Below are positions 8,520-16,378 of a stretch of 64,000 nucleotides of DNA, one piece after another (position 1 is the first letter of the stretch; the number at the start of each line of letters is the position of its first letter). A program made the translations under genes and the position numbers. Source of the stretch: Dehalobacter sp. DCA (GTDB lineage: Bacteria > Bacillota > Desulfitobacteriia > Desulfitobacteriales > Syntrophobotulaceae); the NCBI RefSeq assembly GCF_000305775.1, contig NC_018866.1:1550001-1614000 (forward strand), read 5' to 3'. The notes beneath the pieces were generated by a model, which worked only from the letters and a program-made list of their open reading frames with translations, made no database searches and was not told where the DNA came from.

Positions 8520-9338
8520 TTAGGATAGAAGCTTCAGAACATTCTGCGGAACCTGATTGGCCTGAGCCAGCATCGCAACACCAGCCTGGCTGATAATCTG
8601 ATTCTTGGTGAATTCAGACATTTCAGCAGCCATGTCGACATCTTTAATCGTCGATCTGGCGGATGACAGGTTCTCAGAAGCAACATTCAGGTTGGCAATG
8701 GTGTGCTCAAGTCTATTCTGGTTAGCACCAAGTTTGGCACGTTCGTCGGAAACCGACTTAATTGCAGTATCGATGGTTGTAATCGCTGCCGCGGCACCGG
8801 TCTGCGAACTCAGGTCGATGGAAGTACCGCCAACGCCTAACGAAGTCGCATTCATCTGGCCAAGAGCAACATTCAATGTCTGACCGCAGTTGGCACCGAT
8901 CTGGAACGTGAAGGAATTGTTTGCAGTGTTCAGCAGATTCTGTCCGTTGAACTGGGTTCTATTGGAGATATCCGTTATTTCTGTCTGCAGCTGAGTGATT
9001 TCAAGAGTAATTTCAGTACGGTCAGCGGACGTATTGGTATCGGTGGCTGCCTGAACAGCAAGGGTTCTCATTCTTTGGAGAATGCTGTGGGTTTCAGTTA
9101 AAGCACCTTCTGCGGTCTGAATCAGTGTAATGGCGCTTTCAGCGTTGTCAACAGCCTGGTTTAAGCCGTTGATCTGGCTGGTCATCTTTTCGCTGATGGC
9201 CAGACCTGCAGCATCGTCAGCTGCTTTGTTGATGCGGTAGCCGCTAGACAGTTTCTCCAAGGAACTCTGCATGGCTTTGTTGGTTGTGTTAAGGCTTCTT
9301 TGAGCACTCAGGCTCGATAAATTGGTGTTGACTATCAT
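8520..9338 (-). CDS. fliC: Flagellin (promoter-proximal copy)
   Basis: A second 272-residue flagellin with the same D0/D1 ends as its neighbour. Variation is concentrated in the middle, residues about 140-190, including a Cys (GANCGQTLNV) that the other copy lacks; Cys in flagellin is unusual. The ATG at 9338 has GGAGGG upstream. It is first in the flagellin transcript, behind a sigma-28-like promoter and a structured leader. The high DNA identity in both ends suggests recent duplication or ongoing gene conversion. Confidence 0.97.
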   Translation of the reverse strand: MIVNTNLSSLSAQRSLNTTNKAMQSSLEKLSSGYRINKAADDAAGLAISEKMTSQINGLNQAVDNAESAITLIQTAEGALTETHSILQRMRTLAVQAATDTNTSADRTEITLEITQLQTEITDISNRTQFNGQNLLNTANNSFTFQIGANCGQTLNVALGQMNATSLGVGGTSIDLSSQTGAAAAITTIDTAIKSVSDERAKLGANQNRLEHTIANLNVASENLSSARSTIKDVDMAAEMSEFTKNQIISQAGVAMLAQANQVPQNVLKLLS

Positions 9339-9345
9339 TGTTTTT

Positions 9346-9379
9346 CCCTCCATGAAATTTGATATCTCGCATCCATGCG
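9346..9379 (-). promoter_or_regulatory. CsrA-type leader of the promoter-proximal flagellin
   Basis: The mRNA-sense hairpin CGCA-TGGA-TGCG lies at 9368-9379 and the ribosome site ATGGAGGG at 9346-9353. The stem is identical to that of the other flagellin leader while one loop base differs, so the GGA loop and stem are preserved through change. This supports a functional CsrA site. Confidence 0.7.
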
Positions 9380-9392
9380 ATTTTCATTGTTT

Positions 9393-9419
9393 CAGGTTTC
9401 CGCCGGCAAGGGAAACCTG
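9393..9419 (-). repeat. Perfect 9-bp hairpin at the start of the flagellin leader
   Basis: CAGGTTTCC and GGAAACCTG are exact inverted repeats separated by nine bases. In the minus-strand transcript predicted from the sigma-28-like promoter this hairpin falls within the first 35 nt. There is no T tract, so it is not a terminator; a 5' mRNA-stabilising stem is the likely role. Confidence 0.6.
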
Positions 9420-9430
9420 CTCTTACTACT

Positions 9431-9458
9431 ATTTTCGTACATTTGAAAATATTCTTTA
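9431..9458 (-). promoter_or_regulatory. Sigma-28-like flagellin promoter
   Basis: On the minus strand TAAA (complement of 9455-9458) is followed after 15 nt by TACGAAAA. The spacing equals the sigma-28/SigD consensus TAAA-N15-GCCGATAW, and the -10 keeps the CGA core but is otherwise divergent. It sits about 95 nt before the first flagellin start, and flgM is present nearby. Confidence 0.5.
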
Positions 9459-9577
9459 GGACCAATATCAGCATATACATATGGTTAGATCTTTTTTCCT
9501 TTAAATTACTCTTATTTTCTCTCTTTTTCATTAAATATTTTGTTCAGAGTATTTTTTTATCAACTTTGTTTATATGC

Positions 9578-9603
9578 AAAAAGCCCGAGAAATTCCCCGG
9601 GCT
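9578..9603 (-). terminator. Terminator of the fibronectin-III protein gene
   Basis: Minus-strand stem AGCCCG/CGGGCT with a loop of about ten bases leads into TTTTTGC. It lies 18 nt after the stop at 9621 and isolates that gene from the flagellin promoter. Confidence 0.8.
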
Positions 9604-9620
9604 CTCTCCTATCGCATTTT

Positions 9621-10658
9621 TTAATACTGCTTAACTTCAAAACTTGAAATCGCCTCAAAAACAATATACTCATTTTGACTCTGGTATGGTCCTAAGTTGT
9701 AATCCTTATTAAAAATAAAATAGGCCTCACCCGATCCAGCTGCTCTTTCGTCATACCAGTCAATGAAGTCGTTTACCTCCGTCATGGATAAATCGTATTC
9801 TTTGACATTTCCATTTGTCATTGTGATGACAAGTATTGCATTTCCTGTAACTACTGATGCAATGGGAGTAACTGATACTTCATTTGAGTTTAAACTTTCT
9901 CCTTCTGCATTTATTGCAGATACTACATAATAATATGTTGTATCGTTAGTAACTGAAGAATCAGTATAATCAGATGCTGTGATATTATTAGCAATTGTAT
10001 TATAGGGTCCTCCAGCAATAGTAGCTCTTTTTACATTATAACCGGTTGCATCTGTAATGGCTGTCCAAGTTAGGTCTATTTGAGAATCACCTGCGGTAAC
10101 ACTTAAGTCAGATGGTGTGTTTGGTGTAACTGCGATAGTGTTATCATACGATTTAATTTCTGCATTATTATCTATCTCAATCGCGTCAAAATCAAAGTAT
10201 GAACTTGCGCCTATAGCAGTACTCGTAATAATACAGTAATGTTCTTGATCAGATAATGTTAAATTCTCGTATACTAATGTTCTCGGCTGAACTCCTGATC
10301 CAAAAGAAACGTTTGTTATAACTCCATCAATATTTACATCAGCTGTTACTAGGTTTTCATGCTTACTAAAGATTAATCTTATTTTATCACCAGTAAAATT
10401 AAATTGTATACTCGAACCAATAGCTGTCGCGTAGGTAGAACTACCACCAGAGTAATGGGTTTGAGATGCTATAGTCCAACCTGATGGTAAATATGAGAAA
10501 CTCGGATTTGTATTTTCTATTCTTTGCCATCCTTCCTCAGCCGCAAATGTTAATTGATCCCCTACCATTGCCGCATAAGCAAATACACTACTTACCATCA
10601 GAATTAATACTGTAAAGATAATTAAATAACTTTTTCTTAATTTAAACATTTTTACCAC
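9621..10658 (-). CDS. Secreted protein with a fibronectin type III domain
   Basis: A 345-residue protein with a Sec-type signal (K/R start, hydrophobic LIIFTVLILMVSSVFAYA, likely cut after AYA). Residues about 40-165 look like a beta-sandwich, possibly carbohydrate-binding (SGWTIASQTHYSGGSSTYAT, FDFDAIEI). Residues about 178-265 are a fibronectin III repeat (PSDLSVTAGDSQIDLTW, ATGYNVKRAT, YYYVVSAINAEGES). The tail is unassigned. The start is GTG or an ATG three codons later, behind GAGGAG. Base composition is more AT-rich than neighbours and it abuts IS debris, suggesting acquisition. A surface or filament-associated role is possible but unproven. Confidence 0.7.
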   Translation of the reverse strand: MVKMFKLRKSYLIIFTVLILMVSSVFAYAAMVGDQLTFAAEEGWQRIENTNPSFSYLPSGWTIASQTHYSGGSSTYATAIGSSIQFNFTGDKIRLIFSKHENLVTADVNIDGVITNVSFGSGVQPRTLVYENLTLSDQEHYCIITSTAIGASSYFDFDAIEIDNNAEIKSYDNTIAVTPNTPSDLSVTAGDSQIDLTWTAITDATGYNVKRATIAGGPYNTIANNITASDYTDSSVTNDTTYYYVVSAINAEGESLNSNEVSVTPIASVVTGNAILVITMTNGNVKEYDLSMTEVNDFIDWYDERAAGSGEAYFIFNKDYNLGPYQSQNEYIVFEAISSFEVKQY

Positions 10659-10755
10659 TTTTCTCCTCTAAATGTATTTTTTTATAATTTTAATATATTC
10701 TGTCTAAATTAGCAATTGTTACTTGCAGTATTTTACATACCCCTTAAATGAAAAT

Positions 10756-10790
10756 CTAACTTCCGTTTTGAGCGTCTAATCAGAAGTTAG
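10756..10790. repeat. Inverted repeat near the left end of the IS30 remnant
   Basis: CTAACTTC and GAAGTTAG are exact 8-bp inverted repeats. Just to the right are TATTGCAG and a near copy GTGTTGCAG. The region 10756-10886 probably contains the left terminal repeat of the IS30-type element, but I cannot fix the true boundary. Confidence 0.4.
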
Positions 10791-10886
10791 TATTGCAGAA
10801 AGCAGAATTTAGTGTTGCAGCCGGATTTTGTTTTGTTAAGATTAACTGGATATCTGTCCTGATCATGTCAGGAGATGTAGTTAATT

Positions 10887-11783
10887 ATGAAACACAAGAA
10901 GGCTAATAAAGGAAAACGCTTAACACTAGAGGATAGACACTATATAGAAGACGCGCTGAACCAAAAATTCACGCTCAAGGTGATCGCTGATCGTTTAGAA
11001 AAAGATCCTACCACTATTTCTAAAGAAGTTCGGAGAAACAGGATAAAAAGCAGACGAAACAAACAGACTGATGTCATCAGCTGCAGCAAGCGCAGAGAAT
11101 GCATAAAGAAGCATATATGCAGCGATTCCTGCAATCATTTATGCAAGAGATGCCCCACTTTGAACTGTTTAAGAATTTGCTCCAGTTTTGCTCCTGTAAA
11201 GTGTCAGACTCTCTTACGCTTTCCGCATGTGTGCAACGGATGTGAGCGTACAATCGTATGCCGCGCAGAAAAGCAGCAATATTACCGTGCTAAAGTAGCA
11301 GATGCAAATTACCAAGACTTGCTGAAATCATCAAGGGAAGGTCTCGATATCACGCCTAATGAGCTGTCAAAGCTTGACGACATGATTTCTCCGCTTGTCC
11401 TTAAAGGACAGTCGCTTGCGCATATATTTGCCAATCACCGTAAGGAAATCCCCTGTTTACAGAGGACTCTGTACAACTACTTTGACATGAATGTTTTCAC
11501 AGCAAGAAACATCGACCTTCCGAGGAAGGTAAGGTACAAGCCATACAAGAAGGCTCTTCTTCAAATGAAGTGAGTACAGACTCACAGACTCGGACGAACT
11601 TATGATGACTTCAAGGCTTTTATTGAATCTAATCCAGAAACTTCGGTCATAGAAATGGATACGCTTTATGGAAGGAAAAGCGGCAAGGTTCTGCTTACGT
11701 TTTTCTTTAGAAACTCTTCTTTAATGACTGCTTTTCTAATGGATTCATGTACTCAGGAATGCGTAAAGAAGGTAGTAGACTGA
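10887..11783 (+). pseudogene. IS30-family transposase, broken by an in-frame stop and 3' truncation
   Basis: The first 228 codons carry the IS30 helix-turn-helix start (LTLEDRHYIEDALNQKFTLKVIADRL, split as LTLEDRHYIEDAL and IADRLEKDPTTISKEVRRN) and a Cys-rich region typical of one IS30 subgroup. A TGA at 11571-11573 stops it, but the same frame then continues as HRLGRTYDDFKAFIE and SVIEMDTLYGRKSGKVLL, the start of the DDE domain with its first Asp. The frame ends at 11781-11783 where another element's DNA begins. The remaining catalytic D and E are lost, so it is inactive. Confidence 0.85.
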
Positions 11784-11907
11784 AATCTATTGCCGCATCC
11801 AGCTTCCGAAGGAAGTGTCCTTTAGGTACAAGGTCTTCCATTAATACGCACAGCATCCGGTTTTGTCTGTTTTTTTGCTCTGTCATCATCAACTCACCCT
11901 TTTTCAT
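11782..11907 (-). pseudogene. N-terminal fragment of an IS1182/IS5-like transposase
   Basis: On the minus strand MTEQKNRQNRMLCVLMEDLVPKGHFLRKLDAAIDFS matches (in two parts: NRMLCVLMEDLVPKGHF and LRKLDAAIDFS) the start of IS1182-type transposases. After DFS the reading frame runs into antisense IS30 DNA, giving a meaningless tail, so the junction is near 11780. AAAGGGTGAG precedes the ATG pair. Only about 36 codons remain. Confidence 0.65.
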
Positions 11908-12031
11908 TATACCATTTTGGCGGGTGATATTTCTTAGTTAACAAGACCCTTGGGGGAAGTTAAAAATTCGTCGTTTTAGAATTTGAGTACACTAGTATAG
12001 TAAATTAAAAAATAGTCAAATTTTAAATTGA

Positions 12032-12383
12032 GTTTATCCTACACCGTTTGTCAACAGACCCGAAGGTGCCGATTCTTGAGCAGTTTCTTGGCAATAGACC
12101 GCCTTCTTAGTCAGCGTTCAGCCGGTTTTTCAAGCACGACTTATCTTGGCTTAATAGGAGTCTTGGACGCCTTCAAGCTTTTTGCAGCACCCCTTAAACT
12201 ACCTTTAGTGAAGGGGATATTGTCGCTTTGGATGATACATCTTTATGGAATAAAATGCCATTTATTTGTTGGCTTTTCGATAATGCTGGAAAAAAGCATC
12301 TTTGGTGCATGAATCCGGTCTCAACCCTTTTAATCCGTTCAAACGGCTTGGTCACTCCGCTTTTATGGCGTATCTGGAACTAG
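12032..12383 (+). pseudogene. Degenerate DDE transposase fragment (IS4/IS701-like)
   Basis: The frame 12216-12383 encodes VALDDTSLWNKMPFICWLF, then KKHLWCMNPVSTLLIR and LVTPLLWRIWN, a DDE transposase block whose ALDDTS carries the first catalytic Asp. Upstream, frame 12032-12109 (FILHRLSTDPKVPILEQFLG) is a related piece ending in a stop. At least one frameshift separates them. The 94-codon open frame at 12028-12312 crosses both and is not a real gene. Confidence 0.6.
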
Positions 12384-12435
12384 GATAAATCTGTTTCTGT
12401 AAATGGGAAACGGACAAAACTGTTATTATACTAAA

Positions 12436-14133
12436 CTAATGATTCTTCTCTATGACCATCCAATCCGTCCCATCATTTCCATCAATCCGCTTAGCACCAA
12501 ATTTCCTGCAAAATTCTTTTTCCATTTTAACTATGTCCAGCCCTGTTAATTTACTCCGTATGCAGACTGCAAGTTTCCCGCCGGGTTTTAGGCGCGCGTA
12601 TAGAGTTTCCAGATAATTCATTGGCGAAGGCCGTTTTTTGAAGTCGTCCTCTATAACGATGTAATCAAATAGTTGCCCCTCAAATACCCTATTGATGTCA
12701 TCAAGAGAATCCATCCGTTCAAATCTGTCCGAAAAACTTTTCAGGTCTGGAGCAAAGGTGTTGTCGTCCGTGACATTGTAAAGGGTGACGTTAGTATTTT
12801 TTACATTCTGTTTCAGAAGTTCACGAATATGCAGCGAGTTTTCTCCCATTCCACAGTTAATACCCAGGATGTCGGTATGATCCACATTGCAGGGGTCAAG
12901 TGCCTGCATAAGGGCATAGCAGTAACAGTAGCCTGTTCCCCAGGGATCTATACCAAAAATACGCCTGTAATCAAATCGACCTATTGTATAGACATCACTT
13001 TTAGCCTTGCTTTTTGCAATATCATCATTTATTGTCACGCTTCCAAAATGATGAACATATGAATCTTTGCAAAGCAGGTTTCTATATCCGTTCCGTCTCA
13101 GCAACATCGTTGAACTATCATCACCAAAAGCAACACCACGTTCTTGATATATATAACCATATCCCAAAAACGAATAAGCGTAGAGGTTTATGCTTGAAAA
13201 TATACATACTGGCGGAGTCAGCCGGACTCGTTGTTCCCATCTGAACGGATCGCTGATATTATTTTTCTCTGCAAAATTATTCAGTTCTTCTATACCCTGG
13301 TATTCGGCTGGAATTGACTGCAAATTGGATATATTGGGAGCTACCGACGCAGCCATGCCAATTTTTTCGTCTGATTTTATACAGGTCAGCAGATTTTCAA
13401 TGGAACGTGAGGTAATAATAACATCATTGGAAACAAATAAAAAATATTTTCCTTCAATAACACGACCTAGAACGCTTAACGTTTTCACATTATTTTTAAA
13501 ATCAATCTGTTTTGTCGGATACAGGCTTTCAAAATATTCCTGTGTCCCATCACTGGAACCATGATTAAAAAGGATTAACTCAAACTTTAGACCTTCGGGT
13601 ATATTTTGCAGAAGGCTGTTCAGGCACTGTATGGTCGTATCAAGGTGATTATATGCCGGTACGACAATGGACAGCTCATATTTATATTCGCCGTTTTTTT
13701 CCGACTGTTCTGCATATGGCAGTGGACAGAGCTTCGGCATGTCCGATTTAAAGTAATCAAGTATTTTTTCTTTATCAGGATAGATAACACCGTAGAAGTA
13801 AATGTCAACGTACAATTCACAGATGATTGGATATAATTCAAATTCAATCTTTTCAGCGGCTCTGTTGCGGTCATTTTTATACAATTTACAGATACGTTCC
13901 AGTGAATATTCCGCATTTTCCTTGAAAAGTTGCGCTGTCAGCGCTGGTTCTTCTTCTGCCAATACATTGAGCGGTTCCTCCAGTGCAGAAAGCATTACCC
14001 TCATCTGTGATGTATAACTTTCAAAGCCGCCGCCGCCATTCCGACATAGATCCATGACATAGTCCGACGCTTCAGAAAGTGTCTGAACAGCTTCAAGGAC
14101 TTGCACGCACAAATCGATATTATTAACCATCAT
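12436..14133 (-). CDS. GT2 glycosyltransferase fused to a methyltransferase-like domain
   Basis: A 565-residue protein. Residues about 150-390 are a family 2 glycosyltransferase (SIVVPAYNHLDTTIQCLNSLL, then HGSSDGT in place of the usual DNGSSDGT, and VSNDVIIT at the DxD position, which lacks the first Asp). Residues about 430-560 resemble a SAM-dependent methyltransferase (ILGINCGMGENSLHIREL as motif I, then LKPGGKLAVCIRS). The N-terminal 140 residues are helical and unassigned. Last gene of the CDP-sugar island, bordering the IS remnants. Transfer of a filament sugar and its O-methylation are inferred. Confidence 0.75.
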   Translation of the reverse strand: MMVNNIDLCVQVLEAVQTLSEASDYVMDLCRNGGGGFESYTSQMRVMLSALEEPLNVLAEEEPALTAQLFKENAEYSLERICKLYKNDRNRAAEKIEFELYPIICELYVDIYFYGVIYPDKEKILDYFKSDMPKLCPLPYAEQSEKNGEYKYELSIVVPAYNHLDTTIQCLNSLLQNIPEGLKFELILFNHGSSDGTQEYFESLYPTKQIDFKNNVKTLSVLGRVIEGKYFLFVSNDVIITSRSIENLLTCIKSDEKIGMAASVAPNISNLQSIPAEYQGIEELNNFAEKNNISDPFRWEQRVRLTPPVCIFSSINLYAYSFLGYGYIYQERGVAFGDDSSTMLLRRNGYRNLLCKDSYVHHFGSVTINDDIAKSKAKSDVYTIGRFDYRRIFGIDPWGTGYCYCYALMQALDPCNVDHTDILGINCGMGENSLHIRELLKQNVKNTNVTLYNVTDDNTFAPDLKSFSDRFERMDSLDDINRVFEGQLFDYIVIEDDFKKRPSPMNYLETLYARLKPGGKLAVCIRSKLTGLDIVKMEKEFCRKFGAKRIDGNDGTDWMVIEKNH

Positions 14134-14210
14134 GTACTCCTAACTATCCTGGCATAATACAGCAAAGCCAAGACTCTCCTTGATAACGACATAATTTGAT
14201 TTACACAAGC

Positions 14211-15173
14211 TCAACGAAGGCTGTCAATATGCCGTATAAAACTTTTTTCAACCTCTATGTCGCAGTTGTCCAGGATATCCGTCAACTGCTCCATTGTTGA
14301 GCAACTGACAAGTGCTATCCCGTCAACGTCATTTGATGTGATATACCCGTTTACTACAGCCGTCGGTGAACAATGATGCTCTCTACAGTACTGGGTAATA
14401 CCTTCCAGAATCTTTAGATTGTTCTCTGTCGCAATCCTTTGTTTCAGAAAACCATCCAGCTTGTCAAGACCAACAGCCGCCGCCTTTTGAAAAAAGCCTT
14501 TGGCCTGAGAAGTGAAAGCCATCCCAACAAGATCATTCTTTTTAATATAATCATAAGTTTTCTGGTCCATATGCGTTGTTGTTAGGTCGTTCCACATCTC
14601 GTCTGTATAGGCCGCAATCGACCACCAAGTCTGGATCATGGTAAGCAGCTTGTATCCCTGCCTTTCAGCATATGTGTTGGCAGATGCAATTCTTTGCGCA
14701 CTCCAGTTGCATACCCCGATGGCCTTGACATCTCCGATTTCAGCAATAAGCTGAAGGGTTTCCATGATCTCCTCTACTGGACGTTCAGGCTCATCGCGGT
14801 GCAGCAAATAGATATCGATCTTTTCTCTCCTCAGCGCATCCTGGCTGCTTTTGAACTCGCAGCACAGGTTGTCTCTGCTGAGATTGATAAAAAACTTTCT
14901 TCCCTCGTTTCTGACGCCACCTTTAGTGGAAATGTATACTTTATCACGCGTTCCTCTGGAATCCATCCATTTTCCAATTGTTTTTTCACTGGCTCCACGA
15001 CCGTTTTCAACCCATTCATAATAGTTTTTTGCCGTATCAATGACATTTCCTCCGCCAGCAATAAATAGATCAAGCATTTCGAAAGATGTTCTCTCATCAA
15101 CAAGCGTTCCGAATCTGCCGGTCCCCAAGCCAATTTTGGACATTCGCATGCCATATTTGTCAAGATATTTCAT
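14211..15173 (-). CDS. Aldo/keto reductase
   Basis: A 320-residue (alpha/beta)8 oxidoreductase that reduces a carbonyl with NAD(P)H. The catalytic tetrad is visible: D46-Y51 in VIDTAKNYYEW (approximate numbers), K in ISTKGG and H in LLHRDEPERP. The C-terminal PTAVVNGYITSNDVDGIALVSCST fits the cofactor site. It overlaps the FkbM gene upstream by 14 nt. In this island a keto-sugar reduction or epimer-setting step is the likely job; the substrate is not shown by the sequence. Confidence 0.88.
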   Translation of the reverse strand: MKYLDKYGMRMSKIGLGTGRFGTLVDERTSFEMLDLFIAGGGNVIDTAKNYYEWVENGRGASEKTIGKWMDSRGTRDKVYISTKGGVRNEGRKFFINLSRDNLCCEFKSSQDALRREKIDIYLLHRDEPERPVEEIMETLQLIAEIGDVKAIGVCNWSAQRIASANTYAERQGYKLLTMIQTWWSIAAYTDEMWNDLTTTHMDQKTYDYIKKNDLVGMAFTSQAKGFFQKAAAVGLDKLDGFLKQRIATENNLKILEGITQYCREHHCSPTAVVNGYITSNDVDGIALVSCSTMEQLTDILDNCDIEVEKSFIRHIDSLR

Positions 15174-16320
15174 TTAAAACCATCCTCACCTTTCTGCTAG
15201 GCGGCACCGCATACAAAATGGTCTCCTGAATATTCATATAGCTTCTGATAAACAATGAATAAAACGGATATTTTTCTTTTATCTTCAACGGGATTTCCCA
15301 AAAATCCCGCTCTTTGTGATAAATCGCAACGGCCAGTACAGGTTGATAGGCCTTGATCATGCTTTCAGCTCCGTTTAAGACATTTTGCTCATACCCTTCC
15401 ACATCAATTTTAATCAATGTCGGGATTTTTTTCGAAAGCAAATAATCCAGCGGCAGGCAATTGACACTTGATTCTCCATCAGCAACCACAACTAAGTTCT
15501 CATTAGCATAATTTCGGATGTTTACGATACCGATGCTGTCACTTGCAGCAACAGGAAGAATCGCAATTCGGTCGTCACCGTATTCTTTCTTCTTTTTTTC
15601 CAAAATCTTTACATACGCTGTGTCCGGTTCGATTGCGAGATATTCTCTGAATTTTGCATGATTTCTGCTTATAAAGATATCCATGACCTCGCCTTTGAAC
15701 GCTCCGCAGTCAACGAAAACTTCGTTATCTTTCCGCTCATATACGTCATAAGCAAAATACTGTTCCCTTATTGGCAGAGACGGTATAGAAGCATCGTAAT
15801 CCTGTATCAAAAATTCCATCAATTTCAGGTAGGTATCCTTGGATAATTCATCACTGAGCAAACCGTGTACTCTTTCAATAGAGGACTTGTTTTTTCTCAA
15901 CAACAATAAGTCGGGTGAAATAATTAAATTTTGCCCGTTGAAAAACTTCCTGTCATACCTGATTTCGTAAACGTGTATGACATGGGCATAGCCCATACCT
16001 GTCAGCATTTCCTTAATTTGATCGAAAAGAATTCCTTTCTGAAACATGCAGACGACAACAAAGTATTGCTCGGAATTTTCCAGGGTCTTTGGTAGGCATA
16101 TCTTCGTTCCCATCATTTCAGCGCCCGCTTTGGCTTCGTTACAGTCGAAAAAGCAGACCGGTCTTATGTCAGCTTTCAGCATCAGTTCACAGAACAAGGC
16201 ACCGCAATAGCCTGCACCATAGATGATTACTGGTTGATTTCCATCCAGTGCACAAGCGCAACCATCTTTCTTTGTATCAAATTGCAAATTCTGCAGTAAC
16301 TGTTTTATAGTCACATTCAT
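15160..16320 (-). CDS. FkbM-family methyltransferase with N-terminal Rossmann-like domain
   Basis: A 386-residue protein. Residues about 30-110 form a nucleotide-binding-like fold (VIIYGAGYCGALFCELML). Residues about 200-380 are an FkbM SAM methyltransferase (VFVDCGAFKGEVMDIF as motif I, IEPDTAYVKIL, TLIKIDVEGYEQNVLNGAE, AVAIYHKERDFWEIP). FkbM enzymes usually O-methylate sugars or polyketides. The same two-domain layout occurs at 21480-22673. It is coupled to the aldo/keto reductase. Confidence 0.88.
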   Translation of the reverse strand: MNVTIKQLLQNLQFDTKKDGCACALDGNQPVIIYGAGYCGALFCELMLKADIRPVCFFDCNEAKAGAEMMGTKICLPKTLENSEQYFVVVCMFQKGILFDQIKEMLTGMGYAHVIHVYEIRYDRKFFNGQNLIISPDLLLLRKNKSSIERVHGLLSDELSKDTYLKLMEFLIQDYDASIPSLPIREQYFAYDVYERKDNEVFVDCGAFKGEVMDIFISRNHAKFREYLAIEPDTAYVKILEKKKKEYGDDRIAILPVAASDSIGIVNIRNYANENLVVVADGESSVNCLPLDYLLSKKIPTLIKIDVEGYEQNVLNGAESMIKAYQPVLAVAIYHKERDFWEIPLKIKEKYPFYSLFIRSYMNIQETILYAVPPSRKVRMVLNEIS

Positions 16321-16378
16321 TTTCTCTCACCGCTACCTAATCAACCTTTAAATAATTGTTTTAGCAGGGTATTCGTCT

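Larger units (their letters stand above)
10756..12390. mobile_element. Nested graveyard of three insertion-sequence remnants
   Basis: An IS30-type element, an IS1182-type N-terminus in opposite orientation and an IS4/IS701-like DDE fragment lie end to end between the fibronectin-III gene and the glycosylation island. None is intact. The chimeric joint at about 11780 shows insertion or deletion between elements. Composition is AT-rich at 11940-12040. Confidence 0.7.

Noticed and set aside
7604-9338. Second flagellin as an assembly duplicate
   Set aside because: The copies differ consistently in the middle and in the leaders, so both are real.
9431-9458. Confident sigma-28 promoter call
   Set aside because: Spacing is right but the -10 has several mismatches, so it is listed only as a moderate-confidence feature.
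10752-10886. Exact left end of the IS30 element
   Set aside because: Several repeats are present but there is no visible target duplication or intact partner to fix the end.
12028-12312. 94-codon plus-strand open frame as a gene
   Set aside because: Its only recognisable blocks lie in other frames of a decayed transposase.
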